Source of the DNA: JAISFI01 sp031553775
GTDB taxonomy: Bacteria; Bacteroidota; Bacteroidia; Bacteroidales; Azobacteroidaceae
DNA: 64,000 bases
NCBI GenBank assembly: GCA_031553775.1
Contig: JAVBLA010000021.1
Coordinates: 62,001 to 126,000 of the forward strand
Direction: 5' to 3'
Part shown: piece after piece, positions 18,201 through 25,677 of the stretch
Position numbering within the stretch: the stretch's first letter is position 1
How the letters are laid out: each line of letters starts with the position of its first letter
Translations under genes and position numbers: made by a program
Notes under the pieces: generated by a model
The model's input: the letters and a program-made list of their open reading frames with translations, nothing else
Databases searched by the model: none
Told to the model about the DNA's origin: nothing

Positions 18201-21200
18201 GTAGTATGGTCGTACAATATGCTTAATTGTTGCCCTAAATCATTCTGGCAGGAGGTAATGAAACGTTTCTTATCATCAAATCCGAATGATTTGGTCCGGG
18301 GTTCCTCATTGATACTCAAAAGAGATTCTGTGAGAGGTATCCCGTAATCATTATAGGTGTAAATTTTTGTTATTGATTTTTGCTTACTGGGATCTGTGGT
18401 AGCTGAAAGAAGGTTTCCTTTGTAATCATATCTATATTCTGTTTTTCTTTCGTACGTTTCCGTACCATCTGTTATTTTTTGAGAAGTACGGATGATTTTG
18501 TTTGGCACCCAGGATCCATATTTTCCATAATCATTTGAAGTCTTGCTAGTATAATCTTCGGTTTTTTCTTCTTCCGATAGCAGATTTCCTGACAAATCAT
18601 ACACATAATCTGTTGTCTTTTTCAGAGAAGATAAGTAATTTAGTGACTGTACATTAGACAATACATTGTAGCCGTAAGCAAAAAAACTCGCAGGCATCAT
18701 ATATTGATATTTCATTTGAGAATGGAAGATTATATCTCCATTCAAAGCAGATACAATTTTCTCAATTGGTACCCAGGCTTTCACTGGAGTATTCAGTTCT
18801 GAAAAAACGGTTGTTTCCTTCATCGCCTGGGTAACATCGGTGATTGTCGTACTCTTAAATCCAAGGAAACCCAATCCCTGCCGATGTAATGTTAGTCCTG
18901 AGTAACGATATTGTATCTTATTTTGACCACCCAAACCATCAGGAACTCGGACTTCACTCACAAGCCAAAGAGGTCCAGCGTGATCATTATAAGGGAAGAC
19001 TGACCCAGATCCTTTTCCATGTACTGATTTATTGGTCGATCTGGCATAGCTTATTTCAATTTTCTTTTCGAGGGAATTTTCTTCGATTGAGGCGACAATA
19101 TTTTCTGAGGATGTATTTTCGTTAAAAAATGAATATATTTCATTTTTTCCTATGCTCAGCAAATCGAGATTTCCATCTCCGTTGAAATCTCCGATATTAT
19201 CAATTGAAACGATTTCAAATAAATCCCTCGTTTTAATTTTACCTCCGGATTCTCTCAATATCATTTCTGTTTTTCTAAGAGAATAATATTCGTTATTTAG
19301 CGGGTTTCTAAGGGCATTAAGAATCTCATACGTTAATATTTCAAGAATATCGGTTTTACCATCTCCATTAAAATCCTGTACTATAATATTTTTATTTTTT
19401 ATTAATCTATCACATGTAGCATAGATAGTTGGTGAAAAAATATCAGCAGGATCTGCACTTCCGTATTGATCCCGTTTCCATTTATCGATAAATCCAGAAT
19501 CGCAATCTTTAAACTGAGAGATATGAACGGTATTTCCAAAAGTCATTTTATTATCGACAAATTTTCCAATATTATAATAGGTTCTACCACTATTAATATT
19601 AATAATATGAGATCCTTCATCAAATACCATCAGTTCGCTTTTTCCATCTCCATTTATATCTGCGACATAAATAACCCCAGGGTAATAAAAATCACACATA
19701 AGATTTAAATTTTTTTCTTTCAAAGAATATATTTTCATCTTATCGGCTTCATAAACCAGAAATTCCATTATCCCATCACCATCTATATCTAAGATTTGTT
19801 CTTTTTTATCTTTAAGAGTCATTTCTATAGAAGGGAGACTGGATGTCCATTTTTTTGTAGTAAAGGACGTCTGTAGTAAAGTTGATAATTCATAAAGATC
19901 AAATTGAGTATAATTTTCTGTCTCCCAAAGAGGATATACTTTTTTTGTATATTTAGAAACAAACAACAAATCTACTTTTCCATTTCCGGTAAAATCACCT
20001 ACTAAAGGACAAACTCCAGCTAAGGTAGTTCCCCTTCCTGAGATATTCGAATCATCCTTAAATATGAAATCTTTGGAATGCTCAAAAAAATTGCCTTTAG
20101 ATAAATACAATTTATATGTTTTTTGGTGCTCAAGTATAATATTTGAAACTTGTAACAACAAATCGTCTTTTCCATCTCCATCAAAATCTGCAACCAGGAA
20201 ATCCTCCGTATTGGACAATGAAGTCATTGTAGGAAATCCACTTAGTTTGAATCTTCTGCCATCAGTAAAAATTAATTTCACATCAATAAATGGAATGCCT
20301 GAGAAAACAAGAAAATCAGTAATCCCATCTCCATCAAAATCGCCAGTGCAGTAAGCATAGTGTATGGAGGAGTCATTCAACTCCTTAAAATACGAAATTG
20401 AATTTCCAATTTTTCCCTGAGATGTGCTACCCCAATTTATTTTAAGAGAAGTAAATTCTTCCTCAGTATTTTTTTCTATTATCCGGATCAATCTGGATGC
20501 GGATGTTTCTTCTGCATATTCAAAGCTATATTCTTTGAATGCAGAATTCTCGCAATAAATCACTACTGAAGTTAGTATATGAGATTGAGAAACTACGCCT
20601 TTAGACAATTCCTGATAATTAATATCCATTCGTTGTTTATAATTGAATACTATAGAATTATAAGGAAGAGACATTCTCTGATCATTGCCTGTATAATTAA
20701 TTTGTTTCAACAGAGATTCTCCATTAAAAATATCATAAATGTATTCGATATAATTTCCATTGGTATCTGTAAGCCGGTTTAATCTCCAAACCAAAGGCGT
20801 AAAAGGTGTATCTTCGGAAACAGATACTCGTGAATTTATTGTTTTTCCATATTCCATCACCGAACCATCTTTGTTTTCCACTTTAAACCATCCGTTTTGT
20901 AAGGTTCCTACCAATGTGATTTTTGAAAAAGACTCATGATAAGTCATAAAAGATCCGTCATTTCGACGGATCAATCGTTGTCCATCGAATATCAATGCAT
21001 CTTCTTCCGAAAATGAAATGCCAGCTTTCTTATCATCAAAAAAGATATTTTTATTTGTTCTCGAAATAGCAGATAAACCACCGATGCTCCATTTAACTCC
21101 TAACAATCCGTTTCCTGACTGGCTATTGTAAACAATAGAAATATTTGGCTGTACACTTGCAGTTCCGGGAGGAACTGTCAGCGGAATCGTATAGATGGCA

Positions 21201-21511
21201 CCTCCTAATTGATTAACATCTATATTTCCGGAAATACTTCCTACATAATCAGGGTCTGAGCTAACATTACCTCTAAAAGCATCATTATAATAAGGCAAAT
21301 CATTATTCCCTCCATTCTGACGATTAATCCTTCCGATAAAAGTTTCCCCCACACTCGATTTGTAAGAGAATCCTGGAAGAAGTCTTACCGATTTCGTCGC
21401 CTCACGAATCATATTCCCTGTTTCAGGAGTATTCAGGTTTAAATCCGATACCTGGGCAGAAACTGTTACAGACAATAAAACAGCAACAAGCAGTAAGTGT
21501 ATATTTCTCAT
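15263..21511 (-). CDS. SpvB/FG-GAP/Rhs polymorphic toxin with ADP-ribosyltransferase-like C-terminus
   Basis: A 2082-residue exported protein. In order: signal peptide (1-20, ending VTVSAQ); SpvB/TcB-like N-terminal domain (about 95-340, GAIYTIPLTVPPGTASVQP, NGLLGVKWSIGGLSAISR); seven FG-GAP/VCBS calcium-loop repeats (about 385-785, DFDGDGITDFL, DINGDGKSELM and similar); a TcB-type middle region (about 800-1000); YD repeats (about 1000-1690); the Rhs core (about 1700-1789, ending GRMYDPVIGRMLSPD and NNPMHFTDPDG); and a variable 293-residue tail. The last 100 residues carry GFRYMS (R1984), ETYFTKD (about 2008-2014) and GGGSEF (E2064), an R-[YF]T-E pattern like ART toxins of the TreTu type. The function assignment is by resemblance only. 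It has no T9SS sorting domain; the small gene 2 bp upstream does. Confidence 0.9.
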   Translation of the reverse strand: MRNIHLLLVAVLLSVTVSAQVSDLNLNTPETGNMIREATKSVRLLPGFSYKSSVGETFIGRINRQNGGNNDLPYYNDAFRGNVSSDPDYVGSISGNIDVNQLGGAIYTIPLTVPPGTASVQPNISIVYNSQSGNGLLGVKWSIGGLSAISRTNKNIFFDDKKAGISFSEEDALIFDGQRLIRRNDGSFMTYHESFSKITLVGTLQNGWFKVENKDGSVMEYGKTINSRVSVSEDTPFTPLVWRLNRLTDTNGNYIEYIYDIFNGESLLKQINYTGNDQRMSLPYNSIVFNYKQRMDINYQELSKGVVSQSHILTSVVIYCENSAFKEYSFEYAEETSASRLIRIIEKNTEEEFTSLKINWGSTSQGKIGNSISYFKELNDSSIHYAYCTGDFDGDGITDFLVFSGIPFIDVKLIFTDGRRFKLSGFPTMTSLSNTEDFLVADFDGDGKDDLLLQVSNIILEHQKTYKLYLSKGNFFEHSKDFIFKDDSNISGRGTTLAGVCPLVGDFTGNGKVDLLFVSKYTKKVYPLWETENYTQFDLYELSTLLQTSFTTKKWTSSLPSIEMTLKDKKEQILDIDGDGIMEFLVYEADKMKIYSLKEKNLNLMCDFYYPGVIYVADINGDGKSELMVFDEGSHIININSGRTYYNIGKFVDNKMTFGNTVHISQFKDCDSGFIDKWKRDQYGSADPADIFSPTIYATCDRLIKNKNIIVQDFNGDGKTDILEILTYEILNALRNPLNNEYYSLRKTEMILRESGGKIKTRDLFEIVSIDNIGDFNGDGNLDLLSIGKNEIYSFFNENTSSENIVASIEENSLEKKIEISYARSTNKSVHGKGSGSVFPYNDHAGPLWLVSEVRVPDGLGGQNKIQYRYSGLTLHRQGLGFLGFKSTTITDVTQAMKETTVFSELNTPVKAWVPIEKIVSALNGDIIFHSQMKYQYMMPASFFAYGYNVLSNVQSLNYLSSLKKTTDYVYDLSGNLLSEEEKTEDYTSKTSNDYGKYGSWVPNKIIRTSQKITDGTETYERKTEYRYDYKGNLLSATTDPSKQKSITKIYTYNDYGIPLTESLLSINEEPRTKSFGFDDKKRFITSCQNDLGQQLSILYDHTTGNRLSSTNLTTGLTQTNTYNHAGQLTETVSADGISTKIQTKKVSNTIVPNARYYVLTETQGQPYQKVYYDILGRKLRTETQGYDSRISADYTYNAKGQLASVSDPYKENEQKAFTSYTYDQYGRIKTTQYRDLVTTYNYEKTKTTTTDPAGRSTVQVLNTRGETAYIIDPEGNRLDYQYHPSGKLRQVKSGSQVLMEMSYDEYGQQVSMKDADAGIMQYQYNAYGQLTRQQDALGHVFELKYDKYGRIVRKDAPNGAYLYQYSTGNDASNGQLVSISGPDNMGQQYEYDRQGRVLTFTDNILGEALKTKYGYNQWGHNIMVSYPYGYTIENKYNKAGYLYEVRDVTNSVSIWKLEETDAFGNALKIMNGNGLRTEYNYDEYKNLAGIKTGNVQHLEYDTESPERQLISARHDRLRNITETFQYDNQDQLLQSQVNGNPDPLSVAYNVNGSPQFKSGVGLFQYHPDKPHAVKNISNDAGLISPAQQHIVFNAFNKPASITEGNYKYSIAYDVNNERSKMLAYENDILTMEKTYALNYEREIRGNQIRETHYIPTPSGTTAIFRKETGSAGNLYYLCKDHLGSVTTVADQLGNVRERFAYDPWGRRVNPDNWNDYNVPESNFLSRGYTGHEHLDRVGLINMNGRMYDPVIGRMLSPDNLIPDPASLLGYDRYSYCYNNPMHFTDPDGENPILFASVLATVICLGKVYSDGYDANGKEWNPFKWDWKSATYAVGYTSNTGNVYMSAGWGTDYGVALTFNAALGLGVTSTQNLRSLEEMPFSIFKSNQSSNPAYGRGYNLWEWFQELSLFTRLIYSGFDDSWILATGLVKGREGAMHLDGDFTFGDEYLNAGMSTLTGAFLMGTGSMASAPGRVAPKIGTTGFRYMSQAELKAIQETGYLRGGWSGETYFTKDLYKSATKAQSRLSLGSSPALRVEFDILNNPTFLRNGTKVTPLNRMIGGGSEFMTLDPVKVRLINWQPLR

Positions 21512-21513
21512 GG

Positions 21514-21954
21514 TTATTGTTTTTTAATGATTTTCCATTCTGTGTTGACCTCACCGATATATATTTTCAGGATATAGTTTCCTGCCGGATGATTGCTGAT
21601 ATCAATTTCCGTAAACTCCTGAACTTTACTTTTTTCCAGGATAAGTTTCCCGGAAAGATCAAAAAGAAAAAGATTTACCTGTTGTCCGGAAGGGAGGTTT
21701 GACAATTCTACTTTCAGGAGTCCGTTTGTAGGATTAGGATAGATACGGATCTCCATATTCCGGATGACTTCGGAATAGACATCTTCCTTCAATATTTCTT
21801 CTTGTTCATCGACACGCAGCTGTGCAAGAACGATTACCCTGCTGATTCGATTCCCAGCCGCATCGTATCCATAAGATACCGCTTGTGCCTGCAATCCGGT
21901 ATTTATTATCAGGATAAGACTTAAAAATAAGGTAATTTGAATGAATATTCTCAT
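21514..21954 (-). CDS. Small YD-repeat protein with T9SS type A sorting domain
   Basis: A 146-residue exported protein with three parts. First is a signal peptide (1-24, ending GLQAQ). Second is a single YD-like repeat, VSYGYDAAGNRISR (about 26-39), the same type as in the Rhs protein encoded 2 bp downstream. Third, after an acidic linker, is a roughly 75-residue T9SS sorting domain (IRIYPNPTNGLLKVEL, LFDLSGKLILEKS, HPAGNYILKIYIG, ending KIIKKQ). Such a domain sends proteins across the outer membrane and to surface attachment. Since the giant Rhs protein lacks one, this stub could act as its secretion adaptor; that is inference. Near-overlapping genes imply coordinated production. Confidence 0.85.
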   Translation of the reverse strand: MRIFIQITLFLSLILIINTGLQAQAVSYGYDAAGNRISRVIVLAQLRVDEQEEILKEDVYSEVIRNMEIRIYPNPTNGLLKVELSNLPSGQQVNLFLFDLSGKLILEKSKVQEFTEIDISNHPAGNYILKIYIGEVNTEWKIIKKQ

Positions 21955-21963
21955 GGTATTTAG

Positions 21964-22322
21964 TTATTTACTGGATTTTAGACTCTTAACTTCTTCTTTT
22001 AACCCATCAATTTTCTTCTGCTGTTGAATCATATAATGCGTCATTTCTTCAATTTTTTGTAACAGTTTGGCATTTATCTCTCCCAAACTAACCCCTTCTT
22101 TTGCCACTTCCTCCGCAGAAGGAATACCCGGTAAATGCTGGTGAGTCTCAATATGACGCTCTACCTCTGGAAGACTGAGAAGCTGATATCTTCCTGAAAT
22201 TAACGGTGTTTAAAAACCATTTTCCATGTTTAATACGACACATAACCGCTTCCGATTTGTAGATCTGATACATATATTACGATTATAATCAAAAAGATAC
22301 TGATTAGAATTGACTTTTTCAT
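21964..22322 (-). pseudogene. Broken gene for a secreted fibre-like protein (tail-fibre type C-terminus)
   Basis: An ATG at 22322 opens a 30-codon signal-peptide-like frame (MKKSILISIFLIII, ending GYVSY then stop). A different frame then encodes the C-terminal 75 residues typical of Bacteroidota fibre-like surface proteins: YQLLSLPEVERHIETHQ, HLPGIPSAEEVAKEG, VSLGEINAKLLQKIEE and a coiled-coil end to the stop at 21964-21966. The middle of the gene is gone and the two halves are out of frame. The stop is 9 bp before the ATG of the sorting-domain stub, so the intact gene was the first of the operon. The promoter upstream is still present. Confidence 0.75.
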
Positions 22323-22434
22323 AAAGTAAAACTTTTAAGTGATAAAATTATAGTTAGCCATTAAATTATGTATACATGTATTGCCAATCTAAAGTGAACA
22401 ATTTGCTTAAAACAAAATAATTTTGAGTTATTCT

Positions 22435-22443
22435 GCAAATATA
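22435..22443 (-). promoter_or_regulatory. -7 promoter element of the Rhs operon
   Basis: On the minus strand TATATTTGC fits TAnnTTTGY. It lies about 113 bp before the pseudogene ATG (22322) and is the only such motif upstream of the Rhs genes. Confidence 0.55.
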
Positions 22444-22563
22444 TGCTATGAAATAAGTAAAAACAAATTATTTTTTATGTTATACAACATGAAAAATTGT
22501 GCAGATTATAAAATTAATAAAAATGAGGAAAGTACAAATCCGGATTAGAAGGATAATATAAAT

Positions 22564-22593
22564 AAAAAAAGCCTTCATTCCGAAGGCTTTTTT
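22564..22593 (-). terminator. Terminator of the sialidase-fold gene
   Basis: GCCTTC-ATTCC-GAAGGC flanked by an A run on one side and a T run on the other; stem effectively 12 bp. It lies about 100 bp past the stop at 22692. The symmetry allows use from either strand. Confidence 0.85.
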
Positions 22594-22691
22594 CCCATTG
22601 TTCAAATTTTGTTTTTCAAAAAGTGTGTAGTAAAATATTCAAAAAAGCTGTTTATATGTAAAGTTTATGATTCTGAGTTTCATCTGATTTT

Positions 22692-24275
22692 TCAGTTACC
22701 GGTTTTGAAGAGTATTTTCTGTGATGTTATTTTTCCTGTTTCATCTGTAATCCGTATAATGTACAATCCTGTACGATTCAGAGGAATAGAAATCTCTCCG
22801 GCATTGCCGCTGAAAGATTGTACCGGAATGCCGTTTGCGTAATATACCGTAATTGTCTCACAGCCTTTCAGCCCTTTTACGAAGATCCCGTTGGTATTGT
22901 TTCCTACGATATATTGTTCCGTACTTACATCGGAAATCGCACTATCCGGATTTTTGGGGATCTTTCCCTGCCGGAAAAATATTTTTTCCATAGACGGATC
23001 GTATTGATAGGCGGTAATTAATATCATACTGTCGTTCAGGTTGATCATAGCCGAATAAAACGACGAGCGGTCGCCAAAGGGACGAGCCACTTCCACCGGG
23101 TTTTTGGCATAAGAATCGGCTACCCAGCAGTAAATCCTTTTGTTATGATTGTAGCTGAACGCAATTTTCCCGTTAGGCAGGTTCAGGGCAAAAGGAGCGC
23201 CTCCCCATTCACGGGTAGTCAGTGCCCAGCGGACGGTAGTAGACAAAGGGTATACGTTATTGTTATTTGTTCCGTCGTAATCGACCGATTGCCACGTTCC
23301 CTGAAAATGGAAGGAGTCGAAATCATGGTCACCCTCGGGAGCCACTACGATCCAGGGGGATGTTTTCCGTTCGATACTTTCGGCGATGAACCCGATACGA
23401 CCATCGGCTGTGACGAATGGAGTGGGCATTCCGCCTCCGCTTCCGGAATAGTTATTCGCTGCTTTGTCTTCATTATAATCTCTCAGGATCATCCGGGCGC
23501 CGTAACGCTGGTTACTCCAGTTGGTCCAGGTGGACCCATTGTCATACGAGGCTACAAAAGCCACACATCTTCCTCCCAATTCATTTGATTGCAGGCATTC
23601 GTCTTCTGCCAGCCAGGTAGGATAGATATCCTGCAGGGTAAAAAAGATGTAGATTCCGTGATCGGTCTCGATCGGCATCGGCTCCCAGTTTCCTCCCTGG
23701 AAGACCTCTTCTTCGGCCGACCAGGTCTCTCCTCCGTCGGTACTGTATTTTACACAGACATACCGGTCTCTTCCGGTGTACTGGTTATTATCCACCCGTT
23801 TTTGGTAGGTCATCAGTAAGCGGCCGTCTTTCAATTCGATAATATTACAATTGGCGTAAGTCCAATCGGTATTTTTTTTAAGTACATTACTTTTGGCCGA
23901 CCAGGTTTTCCCCCCATCGGAACTATACCGCTTTACAATTACACGCCCATGATCGTATTCCTGATAGGTCAGCAGGATCTGTCCTGCCTTGGGACCCTGT
24001 TTCATCAGCACCATCCGGGAGTATTTTCCGGGACCTTCCAGTTCGATTACATCGTCTAACCATTGGATTTCCTGGGAGAGGAGGGTGGTGGGGAGGAGGA
24101 ATAATAGAATTAAAAATTGAAAATTGAAAATTGAAAATTGAAAATTAAAAATTGAGAATTGGGAATTGAAAATTGAGAATTGGCGGCGGCTGATTTTCGA
24201 TTGAGGATCAGCGGGAACCAATGGGTGGTTAATTGAATTTTTTTTGAAATATGCCGATGTACTTGATTTTTTCAT
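22692..24275 (-). CDS. Sialidase-superfamily (BNR repeat) protein with T9SS sorting domain
   Basis: A 527-residue exported protein. A long odd leader (1-68) contains the repeated peptide QFSIFNF, encoded by a 7-bp tandem array, which passes directly into the hydrophobic core QFLILLFLLPTTLLSQ. The body (about 70-440) is a six-bladed sialidase-type propeller with Asp boxes SSDGGKTWSA, STDGGETWSA and SYDNGSTWTN. The last 75 residues look like a T9SS sorting domain (VYYANGIPVQSF, NRTGLYIIRITD, ending QKILFKTGN). True sialidase activity is not assured; other glycan-cleaving enzymes share this fold. The start is supported by a -7 box 29 bp upstream. It is divergent from a GH43 gene. Repeat-length change could switch it on and off. 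Confidence 0.85.
   Translation of the reverse strand: MKKSSTSAYFKKNSINHPLVPADPQSKISRRQFSIFNSQFSIFNFQFSIFNFQFLILLFLLPTTLLSQEIQWLDDVIELEGPGKYSRMVLMKQGPKAGQILLTYQEYDHGRVIVKRYSSDGGKTWSAKSNVLKKNTDWTYANCNIIELKDGRLLMTYQKRVDNNQYTGRDRYVCVKYSTDGGETWSAEEEVFQGGNWEPMPIETDHGIYIFFTLQDIYPTWLAEDECLQSNELGGRCVAFVASYDNGSTWTNWSNQRYGARMILRDYNEDKAANNYSGSGGGMPTPFVTADGRIGFIAESIERKTSPWIVVAPEGDHDFDSFHFQGTWQSVDYDGTNNNNVYPLSTTVRWALTTREWGGAPFALNLPNGKIAFSYNHNKRIYCWVADSYAKNPVEVARPFGDRSSFYSAMINLNDSMILITAYQYDPSMEKIFFRQGKIPKNPDSAISDVSTEQYIVGNNTNGIFVKGLKGCETITVYYANGIPVQSFSGNAGEISIPLNRTGLYIIRITDETGKITSQKILFKTGN
24113..24182. repeat. Ten 7-bp tandem units inside the sialidase-fold gene
   Basis: Ten consecutive heptamers of AAAATTG type lie here: four perfect copies (24113-24140), then AAAATTA, AAAATTG, AGAATTG, GGAATTG, AAAATTG, AGAATTG. 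On the coding (minus) strand three units encode the 7-residue peptide QFSIFNF. Adding or losing one unit shifts the frame. Confidence 0.9.
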
Positions 24276-24303
24276 ATCATTGAAAATCTTAATTTATGTA
24301 AGG

Positions 24304-24335
24304 GCAAAATTACAGTACTATCTTCCGGCAGGCAA
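24304..24335 (-). promoter_or_regulatory. Promoter of the sialidase-fold gene
   Basis: On the minus strand TTGC, a 19-nt spacer and TAATTTTGC (24304-24312). The -7 box is 29 bp before the ATG at 24275 and back to back with the GH43 promoter. Confidence 0.6.
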
Positions 24336-24408
24336 GCATTATTGTTCTCAAAGTATCCAATTTTGTTCACTCGGTGGATTTTCTATTCTGTTTTTTAAGA
24401 AACCTTTT

Positions 24409-24417
24409 TATCTTTGT
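24409..24417 (+). promoter_or_regulatory. -7 promoter element for the GH43 gene
   Basis: TATCTTTGT fits TAnnTTTGY. It lies downstream of the first in-frame ATG (24374), so translation must begin at 24434 or 24461. Confidence 0.6.
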
Positions 24418-24460
24418 TCCGGAAAGACCGAATATGTCTAACAATCAAATATTTAATTTA

Positions 24461-25582
24461 ATGAGGACAACAATCAGCTTCTTCTTATTGCTGTTACTGG
24501 TGATATCGTGCGGCAATAAAAAACAAACAGAATCTGCTCAATTGCAGCAAATCACTTATCAGAATCCGTTGCCGGTAGCATTCGGTGATCCCTTTATCCT
24601 GCATGCTTCCGACGGAAAATTTTACATGTACGGAACTTCAGGGAGCCAGGGATTCAAAGCATATTCTTCGGATAGCCTGACAAATTGGAAAGACGAAGGA
24701 ATGATTTACCGGGGGGCCACCGACAGCTCCTGGACCGTAGATTGCTTTTGGGCGCCGGAGGTATATGAAAGGGAAGGAAAATATTACCTGTGGTATAGCG
24801 CCAATTGGAAGCACAATCCTACAAATGAAGGTGAAAATTTCCGTATCGGAGTGGCTGTTTCCGATAAGCCTACCGGACCGTTTGTAGAAATGAATGGTGG
24901 TCCGGTGTTCGATCCCGGCTATCCCGTCATCGATGCCAATTTGTACTTTGACGATGAGAATGGAAAGGTTTACCTGTATTATTCCCGCTGTTGTTACAAG
25001 AATCCGGTGAAAAGCGAAGTTGCCGATTGGGCGAAAAAGCAAGGTTGGTACAACGAAATTGAAGAAAGCTGGGTATACGGAGTGGAATTGAAACCGGATT
25101 TCTCGGGTGTTATAGGAGAACCGGTGCTATTATTGGCTCCTCCTTCCAAAATGGACGACAAACAGGCGGAATGGGAAAGCCGTTCGGTAACTTCTCATGA
25201 GGTAAACCGCCGGTGGACCGAAGGATCTTATATGATCAAAAAAGACAGTACCTATTATATGATGTATTCTGCCAATTTCTTCGGAGGTGCGAATTATGCG
25301 GTAGGTTATGCTACTTCTAAAAATCCTTTGGGTCCGTTTGAAAAAGCCGCTAACAATCCTGTATTGCAAAAAAATGTGGAGCAGGGAGGTAAAGTTACCG
25401 GAACAGGCCATTGTATGGCTCTGACATTGCCCGGCGGACAGATGCTCTGTGTCTATCACGGACGCACACAGGATACCGGTAAACAACGGGTGGTATTTAT
25501 GGATAAGATGGAAATCACTCCGGAGGGTCAATTAGTTGTTCATGGGCCGACTACCGATTCCCAGACCATTGATATAAAATAA
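24461..25582 (+). CDS. Glycoside hydrolase family 43 lipoprotein
   Basis: A 373-residue lipoprotein when started at MRTTISFFLL (24461), which gives a proper lipobox (LLVISCGNKK). The next in-frame ATG upstream is at 24434, and codon 24374 precedes the promoter. The body is a single five-bladed GH43 propeller with the catalytic base in AFGDPFILH, the pKa-setting aspartate in PVIDANLYF and the acid glutamate in RWTEGSYMIKK. GH43 members act on alpha-L-arabinofuranosides, beta-xylosides or beta-galactosides; specificity is not clear here. The lipid anchor suggests display on the outer membrane. It is divergent from the sialidase-fold gene and convergent with the sensor gene, separated from the latter by a strong terminator. 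Confidence 0.9.
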   Translation: MRTTISFFLLLLLVISCGNKKQTESAQLQQITYQNPLPVAFGDPFILHASDGKFYMYGTSGSQGFKAYSSDSLTNWKDEGMIYRGATDSSWTVDCFWAPEVYEREGKYYLWYSANWKHNPTNEGENFRIGVAVSDKPTGPFVEMNGGPVFDPGYPVIDANLYFDDENGKVYLYYSRCCYKNPVKSEVADWAKKQGWYNEIEESWVYGVELKPDFSGVIGEPVLLLAPPSKMDDKQAEWESRSVTSHEVNRRWTEGSYMIKKDSTYYMMYSANFFGGANYAVGYATSKNPLGPFEKAANNPVLQKNVEQGGKVTGTGHCMALTLPGGQMLCVYHGRTQDTGKQRVVFMDKMEITPEGQLVVHGPTTDSQTIDIK

Positions 25583-25598
25583 TCCTCAGTTTTCTATC

Positions 25599-25660
25599 TG
25601 ATAAAAGAATAGCCCCGGACTTTGCTATGATCAGCAAAGTCCGGGGCTATTCTTTTATCA
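25599..25660. terminator. Perfect 28-bp hairpin, bidirectional terminator
   Basis: Left arm 25599-25626 and right arm 25633-25660 are perfect reverse complements with a 6-nt loop (ATGATC). Inner arm TAGCCCCGGACTTTGCT; A/T-rich outer ends supply a T run on either strand. It lies between convergent genes. Confidence 0.93.
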
Positions 25661-25677
25661 TCAAGAGATTGTTGCCA

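Noticed and set aside
21964..22322. Programmed frameshift rather than a broken gene for the fibre-like remnant
   Set aside because: The whole middle of the expected protein is missing and no slippery sequence is seen between the two frames.
24113..24182. Heptamer array as a CRISPR array
   Set aside because: The units are 7 bp with no spacers, and no cas genes are in the window.
22692..24275. Firm naming of the BNR protein as neuraminidase
   Set aside because: Asp boxes are clear but the full arginine triad and FRIP motif could not be confirmed by eye, so only the superfamily is stated.
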